Source: Zanthoxylum bungeanum
Taxonomy: Eukaryota > Streptophyta > Magnoliopsida > Sapindales > Rutaceae
Assembly (NCBI GenBank): GCA_019454045.1
Contig: SKCR01038161.1
Coordinates: 62,001-126,000 of the forward strand
DNA length: 64,000 bases
Direction: 5' to 3'
Part shown: positions 34,441-44,610 of the stretch, one piece after another
Position numbering within the stretch: the stretch's first letter is position 1
How the letters are laid out: the number at the start of each line of letters is the position of its first letter
Made by a program: the position numbers and the translations under genes
The notes under the pieces: model-generated
Told to the model about the DNA's origin: nothing
Database searches by the model: none
What the model saw: only the letters and a program-made list of their open reading frames with translations

Positions 34441-35395
34441 GCTGCGACACCCTAGGTACGGCGTTAGCATTCAGACATTTGTGGCTCTCTAGGTACGGAG
34501 ACGTCACCGCGACACCCTAGGTACGGGGTTAGCACTCAGACATTTGTGGCACTCTAGGTACGGAGGCGTCACTGCAACACCCTAGGTACGGGGTTAGCAT
34601 TCAGACCACAGCGACGCCCTAGGTACGGGGTTAGCACGCCAGGTACGGCATGTGGACTATTCAGACATTTGTGGCACTCTAGGTACGGAGACGTCACTGC
34701 GACACCCTAGGTACGGGGTTAGCACTCAGACATTTGTGGCTCTCTAGGTACGGAGACGTCACCGCGACACCCTAGGTACGGGGTTAGCACTCAGACATTT
34801 GTGGCACTCTAGGTACGGAGGCGTCACTGCGACACCCTAGGTACGGGGTTAGCATTCAGACCACAGCGACGCCCTAGGTACGGGGTTAGCACGCCAGGTA
34901 CGGCATGTGGACTATTCAGACATTTGTGGCACTCTAGGTACGGAGGCGTCACTGCGACACCCTAGGTACGGGGTTAGCACTTAGACATTTGTGGCTCTCT
35001 AGGTACGGAGACGTCACCGCGACACCCTAGGTACGGGGTTAGCACTAAGACATTTGTGGCACTCTAGGTACGGAGGCGTCACTGCGACACCCTAGGTACG
35101 GTGTTAGCACTCAGACATATGTGGCTCTCTAGGTACGAAGACGTCACTGCGACACCCTAGGTACGGGGTTAGCATTCAGACCACAGCGACGCCCTAGGTA
35201 CGGGGTTAGCACGCCAGGTACGGCATGTGGACTATTCAGACATTTGTGGCACTCTAGGTACGGAGGCGTCACTGCGACACCCTAGGTATGGGGTTAGCAC
35301 TCAGACAACCAACATCATCACTGCGGCACTCTAGGTATGGAGACGCAACCGCGACGCCCTAGGTACGGGGTTTAGCATTATCAACTCAGCATAGC
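34441..35395 (+). repeat. 65-bp tandem array with higher-order repeat in the 3' UTR of A
   Basis: The basic unit of about 65 bp includes CTAGGTACGGGGTTAGCA and CAGACATTTGTGG. A variant segment with ACCACAGCGACG and GCCAGGTACGGCATGTGG recurs at about 34601, 34856 and 35176, i.e. 255 and 320 (255 + 65) bases apart, so a higher-order unit exists. The shared word GGTACGG links it to the 38-bp array. Confidence 0.9.
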
Positions 35396-35502
35396 AGACA
35401 GACCAGGTGACAGCTGGCGAGCCAGGTAAGTAAAAATGCATTGCACGTACTTTGATAGGATTGTCATTGTCACACACTGCACAAGTCCCATCAAAGTGGG
35501 GG

Positions 35503-35516
35503 CGACTGTAGGCATT
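35503..35516 (+). promoter_or_regulatory. Polypurine tract of A
   Basis: AAAGTGGGGGCGAC directly before the 3' LTR. Confidence 0.75.
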
Positions 35517-37433
35517 GTATTTTTACACATTAGCCCAATGATGAGTCTCGTATGGAGGCAACTACTTCTTTAGTCATGAAAGTCGCGGGAAACGGACGTT
35601 GGAAGGGTAAAGTTGGAAAATAGAATTTTTGATGGATTTAATCTCGTTGTTTTCGCTTCGGTTACTTGTTATACCTCCGTTTCTAAGCTCACCTTAGGCC
35701 CAAAACTCCCATAGACCACATACCTAACCCAAACCAAGCCCAAATACCCAAGTCAACCAAGTCAAACCAAGTCAAACCAAATCCATGCCCAAAGGATGTG
35801 ATTCACGCCCAAAGCCCCTTTATTTAGGTATATGCATATTTATCACATGTTTAAATCTTGTAAATCCTTACCTAAATAAAAGAAATCAAATCAAATCCCT
35901 ACCAAATCAAATCCAATCCCAAATCCTAATTAGGAGATGCATTCCTTATTAGAAATCAATTAGGAGATTCCTTCCTAATCTAATTAGGAAAGTCTTCTCT
36001 CTTTGCCTATAAAAAGAGGCCTTCACCCCCCCCCCCCCATTCAAGACCTAGCTCATACACCTCTCTCACACGCCTAAAGCACTCTCTTAAGCCTCCATTG
36101 CACGCCCAAGCATCCCGCTGAAGCCTCCATTGCCGCACCTTCAAGATCCAATAGCCTCCATTGCCGCATCTTCCCTCCATCATCAACACCCTTCACGCCC
36201 AAGCCCTAAACTTAACCCTCCATTGCCGAGTTCCAGCCCCCATTCACAGCCCTAAAACACCCTCAAATAAACCTTATTCACAGCCCTAAAGTCGCACTAA
36301 ACACCCTCCAAACACAGCCCCATTCGCAGCCCCAAAACAGTCCCGAAACACCCCTCACTGCACCTTGAACTGCACAGTTTCGTCCCATGTTCTGGTCAGT
36401 TTTTGTTGCGTCTTTAACCCATAAAACAGTCCTAAAATCACCTAAACACCATCCCCAAAACCTCCATAAAGTTTCCCTAAAAAATCCTCACAAACGCACC
36501 TCCCTAAGCCTTCAAAATCACCCAAAACAGTCCGCTAAACCATCAAGACAGTGACCTGAAACATAGCAGTGAAACAGCAGCGAAATGGACTTGAAACAGC
36601 AGCCCGAACAGCAAAACAGCGAGGAAAGACGTTGAGTTGGTGAACTAAAAGTGTAGCGGATCATTCACCCTTCTAACGGACGTGTAACGCCCTTTCTTAG
36701 ACGACAAAAGAGGTTAGACCTGAGGGCACCTTTCTACTTATCTTCTTTATTGTTGTTTTATTTATTTTGATATATAATTGCATGAGAGTCGTTTGAAGCA
36801 TGATGTGATTGTTGGATGAGCGGGATATGTGTTCTCTTTTGTCGTATATCGGATGGAAACCCGGACGTAAATTCCATAGCCGACTCCGAATGGACGGTAG
36901 TATGGTCTGCACTCGGGATACAATGCCACGTACCACTTAAGATACACGCATCTCGTCTCATCCTAACTTGTATTTGAGCATGTTATAGACTTTAGGTTAT
37001 TTGTTTATTATTTAAAGCATGGTTTAATTTAGTTTGTTATTTATTTGTTAAAGCATGTTTAGGTTGTTCATTATGCATGTTCTTAGTTTATGATGCGTTT
37101 GGGTAATGATTTATGCATGTTGATTTAATGGTTCAATATGCTTGTTGTGTTACATTGCGTGGAATTATTTGGATGAAAGCATGTTAGATCTAAGTACCCT
37201 TGAGCATGAATGTTGAATAGATTCGGTTAGTTTATTGCACAAATTATATCATCAAAAGTGACATAAGTAAGGGACCATTCCGAACCCAACGGTTTGAGGT
37301 CTTCCCTTGCGAGGGGTGAGTGCGGCCTTAAATCTTTGTCCCGGTTCACACCGGGTGGCGACTCCATGTTATTTTGTACTTCCCAACTAGGCCGCGAGCC
37401 TAGAACAGCGTCACCCAGGTTCTGTTGTCTACA
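35517..37433 (+). repeat. 3' LTR of A
   Basis: 1917 bp, nearly the same as the 5' LTR; small indels include one near 36081 and changes in the C-run. It carries TATAAAAA at 36008-36015. At 37356-37366 it has TGGCGACTCCA, the first 11 bases of the PBS. Confidence 0.92.
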
Positions 37434-37500
37434 CCCGGGCCCGAGTGAAGTTGCGTGTTGGATTATCCGACTTAAATTTGGAATTTAAAGTGGGGCCCAC
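37434..37500 (+). repeat. 3' LTR of E1, middle 67-bp piece
   Basis: Begins with the second CCCGG duplication copy and ends with CCCAC at the start of B. It corresponds to 9412-9480 of the 5' LTR. It shows that A and B hit the same LTR 62 bases apart. Confidence 0.9.
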
Positions 37501-38561
37501 TGTAGGACACAGATGTTGAAGACACTGTTCTAGGCTCGAGGACTAGTTGGGAGTACAAAATAGTCCGCGGGGGAACTAAACTGGAGAAATAACATGGAGT
37601 CGCCACCCAATGTGAACCAGGAGAAAGATTTAAGACCGCACTCACCCCTCGCAATGGAGACCTCAAACCGTTGGGTTTGGAATGGTCCCTTACTTATGCC
37701 ACTTGTAATGATATGATTTGTGCAATAAACTAACCGAATCTACTCAACATGTATGCTCAAAGGTAACTTAGATCTAATCTGCATTCATCAAAATAAGTCC
37801 TATGACTAAGTTCGCATGCTTTAAAAATAAGTCATCATAATGGCAACCATATAATATCACACAACGAGCATGTTGAATCATCCAACACAAAGAACAAATA
37901 AATAATTAGTTCGACATAAACGTAAACTAGATTACTAATGCGAAATTAAAGAACTAAATCATGCATAAAGAAATGACATAATCATGCTTAAAAATAAACA
38001 ATAAACTAAACTAAATAATGCTTTAATAATAAATAACGGACTAGCAACCTAATCAAGTTCGAATACAAGTTTGGATGAAACGAAATACGTGTGTCTCTCA
38101 AGTGGTACGTGGCATTGTATCCCGAGTGCAGACCGTACTACCGTCCATTCGGATTCGGCTACGAAATTTACGTCTGGGTTTCCATCCGATATACCACAAA
38201 AGAGGACACGCATTCCGTTCATCCGGAATTCACATCATGCATCAATCCATAATACTCATATGCAATAAAGCATTAAAATAAAAAAAAATGAAAGATAATA
38301 ATAAAGAAGGTGCCCTCAGGTCTAACCTCTTTTGTCGTCTCTCGAAAGCGCGTTACACGGCCGTCGGAAGGGTTAGCATTTCTGCTATTTTCACTGGTTC
38401 ACTGTTTCCGCTCACTGTTTTCTCTATTTTCACTCGCTGTTTTCGCTCGATGTTTTCTCTATTTTTGGACTGTTTTGGTAACTATTTTGGGGTTGTTTTT
38501 CAGGACTGCAGGGGACTGTTTGGTGTCAATTTCGGACTGTTCGCTTTGTTTTCTTTTTAGG

Positions 38562-39582
38562 CCTGCATGAGCTCGCTTAGCATGATCAAATGAAGCCAAC
38601 CTTGTGCAAATCCTTATGGTTAGAGAAAAAGTAAAATGATGCACTTCAACCCCAGAATCACACATCTCATAATATAAATCCAGAGGTTCTTCACTGCACC
38701 CTGAAGTGCATAACCTGCTGAAATGGTGTTCCATCCTACAGTAGTATTCTCTAACATCTCATCAAAAACACCTTGAGCATCTTCAATGCTCCCACATTTA
38801 CTATACATGTCAATCAACGCACAAGACATAAAAGAATTATCACCAACACCCATTTTCATAGCACAGGAATGCAACTGTTTTCCCACCGAAATGCACCCCA
38901 GTCCAGCAGAGGCCCGGTTCATAGCAGTAAATATTCATGACCAAAAATCAGAAAACTCCTCCCACATATCTAAAAACAACCAAAATGCCTCTAAATAATC
39001 CCCTGAGTCAATCATCACTGCAATTATCATATTGCACGTAACCAAGTTCCTCTCAGGCATTTCCTCAAACAACCTACGCGCATCAATCATCATCCCACAT
39101 TTAACGTGCATAAGCAACACCCTGTTTCTCGTATATAGATCGGGTTCAAACCTGGTACTTAGCATGTAATTAAACACTCTTTTCACTTCTCTAATGGACC
39201 TCAAACCTATACAGGCTCTAATTACCGCATCATAAGTGTTGTTACTCACATCAAAACCGCCCTCAAACTCCAAAATCTCAAACAGTTCGAGCACCTCTCT
39301 ACACATTTTGTTCAACACTAACTTCTCAATCTGACTACAAATCCCTGGACTGGGTTCCTTCATTTGGGTCTCTGACAAATTAGTCTCCTTCAATTCCTCA
39401 GAGAAAGAAACGACGGTGGATCGACAATGGACATTGGTCGGATTCAATTGAACAGATTTAAAGTGAAGTTTGCGAGTGGATCCAAGGAAAGATGTGCTGG
39501 TTTTGAGAGGGTCGAGCATAAACTTTTTATTAGATCTGCCATTACTTATAACATTCAGAGACAGCGGTCGAACGAACTTCAC
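38562..39582 (-). pseudogene. Captured PPR gene fragment in the left LTR of B
   Basis: The minus strand encodes the N-terminal part of a pentatricopeptide-repeat protein. After a variable N-terminal region come PPR units with NNTYDAVIRACIGLRSI, LMHVKCGMMIDARRLFEEM and ALIDMYSKCGSIEDAQG, and a unit with GYALQGAVKNLW. Order and wording resemble Arabidopsis At5g50390 (EMB3141), a plastid-type PLS PPR protein of about 700 residues; this is from memory. The copy has a stop near 38940 (Arg codon to TGA against the right copy) and a one-base deletion near 38665. It ends at about 38562 (HAGL) and runs into LTR sequence. The true start codon is uncertain, since 39582 begins with GTG. Confidence 0.85.
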
Positions 39583-39763
39583 GAGAGTAAACCGTCGCCA
39601 TTTTTGAAATCGACTGGGAGAGAGAGTGTTTGGGTGCTAAGAAAGTGCGAGAAAATGGGAGAGAGGGAGTTTTGTTACTGCAACATTTCTAGGTTAATTT
39701 GGGCGTGTATATTGTTTTATAGAACTATAGAGAATTTTGTTGTGGAGGGAAGTAGGAGGGGAT

Positions 39764-40018
39764 TTAGGGTTTCCTTGCTTTCTTTGTTGTCTGTTTGCCG
39801 TGAATATGTGTGGGGCCGGAGGAGGCCAAGAGAGTCATTAGGGTTTGTTTTGGTTGTTGTCCATGAGAGACGGTCCAGAGAAGTGGGAGAAGCCAGGGGA
39901 TTAGGGTTTTTCTTCTTCTCTTTTTGTTTTTCTTTTTTGCGTGAGTTCCATGGGCTGAAGCCAGGGGATTAGGGTTAGTTTAGGGGTCCTTATATATTGG
40001 TGTAATAGGATTAGGGTT
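39764..40018 (-). promoter_or_regulatory. Telo-box cluster upstream of the captured PPR fragment (left)
   Basis: At least four AAACCCTAA or ACCCTAA boxes on the minus strand (near 39764, 39839, 39901, 39969 and 40009) surround a TATATAAG box at 39989-39996. Telo-boxes are common in plant promoters of translation- and organelle-related genes. Whether they came with the captured gene or belong to the LTR cannot be told here. Confidence 0.55.
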
Positions 40019-40255
40019 TTGGATGGGTGCATACGGGCCTTTGGTAGGTGCGGGGGTTTTGGGCCAAGGTTAACATTTGAAACAGGAATCGACTAAGTGA
40101 ACCTACATCTAACTAGTGAATTTAAATTTGACGAGCGATTAATTTTTTGAATTTCCCCTTCCGACGTCCGTTTCCCGCGACTCTCACGACTTATAGGGTA
40201 GTGCCTCCTTATGAGGCTCATCATTGGGCTTTCATGCAAAAATTCAGTGTCTACA

Positions 40256-40270
40256 ATCGCCCCACGAAGC
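40256..40270 (-). promoter_or_regulatory. Polypurine tract of B
   Basis: The minus strand reads GCTTCGTGGGGCGAT next to the 3' LTR. It corresponds to the A tract but has more pyrimidines. Confidence 0.6.
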
Positions 40271-41016
40271 ACATATCGGATGTCTGGAAACTAGTCTCTA
40301 TAATCGAATATACATGACCTAGTCATAATATCCCGATAGCTCGAGCATTTAAAAGAACGAGTTCCGTATCCTACGTGACCATCATCTCCATATGACTGGA
40401 GTGACACTTCCGTCTTGACATCACACCCAACACACTACGATTCTTAATATACCCAGCATTTACGTATACAGAACCGGTTAAAGCCTTGGACGACCTCAAC
40501 TAAAGTATACTGATTGTCGTAAGCATTAGTGGTGTAAGTCTCAGGTTAAGACCAAATACACCTACCCTGATTGCAGACTCCCATAGACACATAGTCATAC
40601 TACCAATGGGATTCCGTGGGGTGTCTATCCAGAGTGAAGCTATTTCCCGTACCATCGATAAAACATAACCTCCTATTACACTCGCATGAGTATCCTATAC
40701 CCAAATATATGAGAACTATGCCGTTGTGCCCTCACAAACGCGCACAAGTGTAATACTAGTCTTTTACGTATTTATCGATGTCCAATCTCGATAATACTCT
40801 GACTAGGGATGTTTAATGATTTATCCTTTGTGGACTGATACTGTCTCATATCATTCTCTGTCCAGGAACAAATCATAGGGACCACTCATCATTTATATAT
40901 CTAGGTGATCTAATCACAAATGATAAGAGTACAATCTCCTTTGTCACATAGTTAATTTGTACAACAACACCGTGATCTGTACAAATAGTGACGCTATGGG
41001 TCATAATTGTCCAACA
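40271..41016 (-). repeat. Fragment of an E-type copia LTR inside B
   Basis: About 750 bases match the first part of the E1/E2 LTR, minus strand, ending exactly at the LTR terminus TGTTGGACAATTATGACCC (41016). It has no other copia sequence around it and no second LTR. It sits between the tandem array and the PPT of B. Confidence 0.82.
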
Positions 41017-41640
41017 TCTCAACCCTGGGATTCATTCTCAAAACTAATGGTGAAGTGGGCCTCGACCCTGGGATTCATTCCTGGAACTCTGATAATGTGG
41101 GTCTCGACCCTAGGATTCCTTCTCGGATTTATTCCAAAACTCTGACGATATACGCCTCGACCATGGGATTCGTTCCCCTAGTTGCTGATAAAGTGGGCCT
41201 CGACCCTGGGATTCATTCTTAGAACTCTGATAGTGTGGGCCTCGACCCTGGGATTCATTCATGGATTCATTCCAAACTCTGATGATGCGGGCCTCGACCC
41301 TGGGATTCATTCCTGGATTCATTCTAAAACTCTGCTGATGTGGGCCTCGACCCTGGGATTCATTCTCGGATTCATTCCAAAACTCTGCTGATGTGGGCCT
41401 CGAACCTGGGATTCATTCCCAGATTCATGCTGATATGGGCCTCAACCCTGGGATTCACCCCCGAAACTAACACTGATATGGGCCTCAAGCCTGGAATTCC
41501 TTCCCGAAACTGATATTGATTCATTTCTGAAACTGATACTGATTTATTCCTGAAACTGATAATGATTCATTCCTGAAACTGATACCGATTCATTCCTGAA
41601 ATTGATACTGATTCATTCTTGAAACTGTACTATTGTTGTT
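41017..41640 (-). repeat. Minisatellite in B
   Basis: About 11 units of 41-52 bp built on TGGGCCTCGACCCTGGGATT plus CATTC, then about five units of 23 bp (TGATACTGATTCATTCCTGA plus AAC). The location corresponds to the tandem arrays of A but the unit is different. A related word (GGGCGAAGCCCACATGG) is near 33024 in A. Confidence 0.85.
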
Positions 41641-42959
41641 TCTGATTAGCTTGCCTTTGCCGCTTTCTCTTTTTCTTCTTTGAAACCTGTGAATACAAAA
41701 CAAAACAAACACAAAAAATAATGTAAAATATGTTACATGTATGCATGCATGCATGAATGAATTTCCTATTCCGCTGGGTTAGGTCTTCTGCCAGTTCTCC
41801 CGGTGTCTTTTGCCTATAACTGTCTTTGGTCGCCCCCTGGGCTTGCTTACAGTTTCTTCCTGCTGGATCTTTTTTGGTGATTATTCAGCTTTCTTTTATC
41901 TCATGGCTCGTTGTATCCCTGATTCACAAGGTGGTAGACTGGTCGTCCCCATACTTGATTTAACTTTCCGCTCTCCGCTGTTTGCACTTGGTCAAGATGA
42001 ACCACATGGTGGGGCCTTCCATATCATCATACTATATTACATGCTAAGAAATAGTCCCCATAGTTATACATATCATTGTCCTCAAAGAATGCCCAGTAAC
42101 GAAACCAGAGAACCTTCAAAACACTCGATGCAACTGAAATCCAAGTCTTTGAATAAATGATCTAAGCCAGACTCAAAGTGTGTGTGTGCAAAGGTTCTTT
42201 CACAGCTTAATCCTTAGGTAAGCCAACCGATGATTTCATTTCAAAAATCGAGATCAATGGGTCAAACCAATCTAGATGTCTCAGTATGCTCCGCAATTGC
42301 TTTTCCGTGCTCAATGTGGTATGGTTTCATTTTTCTTTTCTTTTGTCTTTTTTTTTTTCATTTTGAACTTTTTCTTCTTTTTTTTCTTTTTTTTTTTCAA
42401 CACACCTACCCTTTAAGGTAGCATTTCTCCTCATGGTGGTCCTAATACTCGCCCATGGGTAGCTTCACGCTTATCGGTTATAGGCGGTTTATTTTTTACT
42501 TTAGAGACTTTTCATTTATTTTCAACCATACCACACATCATAACACAAGCAAGTCAGGATAGACATCTAAGCAAACGGTCATTCATCGACCCGCAATTTC
42601 TTCAACTAGACACCATGCCAACTACTCAGGTTTTCACCGCTAAGAACCTATAGCGAAGTGCTTACGAGTCTAGCATAGATCAACAATTCAAAGCATTAGA
42701 TAAAAACACATCAAGAGTTTATCGTTTCTAAGATTTCATCCTAAAGCAAACGATTTCATCATCAGACTTTTGCCTAACTATTAAGGACTAAACAACCCTT
42801 TTTTTTTTCTTTTTCTTTTCTTTCTTTTTTTTTGAAGGCCCCCCAATGTTTTTTTCTATCCTTGTGGTAAGATTTTCTGTTTCTTGGTTTCCTTTTCCCC
42901 GACATCCATGTTTGCTAAACTCTTCTTGACAAGTCTTCTTTTACCCCTAACCCAACAGA
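41641..42959 (-). other. Rearranged 3' UTR blocks of A-type in B
   Basis: On the minus strand, 42840-42050 matches A 33088-33890, and 41810-41640 matches A 32740-32890. The blocks stand in the opposite order to A. T-runs at 42800 and 42350 correspond to the A-runs in A. No gene is seen; frames such as 41810-42160 have no family features. Confidence 0.7.
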
Positions 42960-43531
42960 TATCTATGATGGCTTTTAAGACACAGGGTTAACATGATACG
43001 TGTATGCATGAGATGCATGAGATACGTGCAATGTATGTAATATATAAGCCCATTTAAAAAAAATTTACACTTGTTGGCCCATTATCATTTTAAAGTATTC
43101 AATCATACTATTGCGCGGTGCAAACTTGTCCCAGTTGAAAAGGCCCAACAGGTTTACACTTTGCGATAACATGGCTAAACAACTTCAAATGATAAGAGGC
43201 CCAAACATAAAATGGCCCATTGACATTTTAGAAGCTTTTGGCCCAACTATCAAATGACACGAACTCGTCCCAGTTTAAATGGCCCAACAAGTTCACATCT
43301 TTTGACAAAAGGTCAAACTGGATCCAAATGACGACGGTCCAAAACATCAACATAAAAAAAATAATTTCAACTAGTTCTACGACTAAGGTTCACATGTGGG
43401 TTTACGGGAGTGCGGATAAAGGCTCTCGCTGACAATACTTTTAACTAAACCCCTTCAACCCACTATAGACACGGTTAATTAAAGCACAAATCCAAACATT
43501 ACAAGACATTATTTCGGGGCTGATTCTCTAT
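42960..43531 (-). other. Leader of B, noncoding
   Basis: Matches the A leader (29436-30330), including the two TTGGGCC...CAAGTTTG words, and stops matching where A was deleted. Confidence 0.7.
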
Positions 43532-43548
43532 CCCCAGTGGAGTCGCCA
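43532..43548 (-). promoter_or_regulatory. Primer binding site of B
   Basis: The minus strand reads TGGCGACTCCACTGGGG three bases inside the 5' LTR, the same as in A. Confidence 0.78.
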
Positions 43549-44610
43549 GACTGTAGGACACGGATGTTGACGACACTGTTCTAGGCTCGCGGCCTAGTTG
43601 GGAGTACGGAATAATCCGCGGGGGAACTAAACCGGAGAAATAACATGGAGTCGCCACCCGGTGTGAACCGGGAGAAAGATTTAAGACCGCACTCACCCCT
43701 CGCAATGGAGACCTCAAACCGTTGGGTTCAGAATGGTCCCTTACTTATGCCACTTGTAATGATATGATTTGTGCAATAAAATAACCGAATCTACTCAACA
43801 TGTATGCTCAAAGGAAACTTAGATCTAATCTGCATTCATCAAAATAAGTCATATCACTAAGTTCGCATGCTTTAAAAATAAGTCATCATAATGGCAACCA
43901 TATAATATAACACAACGAGCATGTTGAATCATCCAACACAAAGAACAAATAAATAATTAGTTCGACATAAACGTAAACTAGATTACTAATACGAAATTAA
44001 AGAACTAAATCATGCATAAAGAAATGACATAATCATGCTTAAAAATAAACAATAAACTAAACTAAATCATGCTTTAATAATAAATAACGGACTAGCAACC
44101 TAATCTTGCTCGAATACAAGTTTGGATGAAACAAAATACGTGTGTCTCTCAAGTGGTACGTGGCACTGTATCCTGAGTACAGACTGTACTATCATCCATT
44201 CGGCTACAGAATTTACGTCCGGGTTTCCATCCGATATACCATAAAAGAGAACACGCATTCCGTTCATCCGGAATTCACATCATGTATCAGTCCATAATAC
44301 TCATATGCAATAAAGCATTAAAATAAATAAAAAAATGAAAGATAATAATAAAGAAGGTGCCCTCAGGTCTAACCTCTTTTTTCGTCTCTCGAAAGCTCGT
44401 TACACGGCCATCGGAAGGGTTAGCATTTCTGCTGTTTTCACTGGTTCGCTGTTTCCGCTCACTATTTTCTCTGTTTTCACTCGCTGTTTCCGCTCGATGT
44501 TTTCTCTATTTTTGGACTGTTTTGGTAACTATTTTGGGGTTGTTTTTCGGGACTGCAGGGGACTGTTTGGTGTCAATTTGGGACTGTTTGCTTTGTTTTC
44601 TTTTTAGACC

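Larger units (their letters stand above)
27512..37433 (+). mobile_element. Tat-type gypsy element A with internal deletion
   Basis: A 9,922-bp plus-strand element with LTRs 27512-29415 and 35517-37433 and a perfect target duplication CCCGG (27507-27511 and 37434-37438). The internal part has a PBS and leader, the end of RT, RNase H, a second RNase H of the archaeal type (a Tat-lineage mark), integrase, a long 3' untranslated region with two tandem arrays, and a polypurine tract. Gag, protease and most of RT are missing. It cannot move alone but retains most of what is needed for movement in trans. Confidence 0.92.
37501..40255 (-). repeat. 3' LTR of B (left copy)
   Basis: 2755 bp. On the minus strand it begins TGTAGACACTGAATTTTTGC and ends CAACATCTGTGTCCTACA. 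The outer parts match A and C. The middle (about 38562-40000) is the PPR-derived insert with its upstream DNA. A second copy of the PBS core is at 37595-37605. Confidence 0.92.

Noticed and set aside
33858..34520. Three overlapping open frames of 167-220 codons with repeated peptides
   Set aside because: They are the three frames of a 38-bp tandem repeat without stop codons. The same DNA gives three different repeat peptides, so there is no coding signal.
33978..35395. CRISPR-like regular repeats
   Set aside because: Repeats are directly adjacent with no unique spacers, and the setting is the 3' UTR of a plant retrotransposon.
38288..38570. Phe/Ser/Leu-rich open frames in the B LTR (and copies at 44335-44617)
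   Set aside because: Low-complexity translation of T-rich LTR DNA, antisense to the LTR transcript.
38562..39582. A functional host PPR gene
   Set aside because: It lies wholly inside an LTR, is duplicated in the other LTR, lacks the C-terminal half and is interrupted by a stop and a frameshift.
39427..39972. Plus-strand open frame of 181 codons (and its copy at 45471-46016)
   Set aside because: It lies antisense to the captured PPR fragment and its upstream DNA and has no family features.
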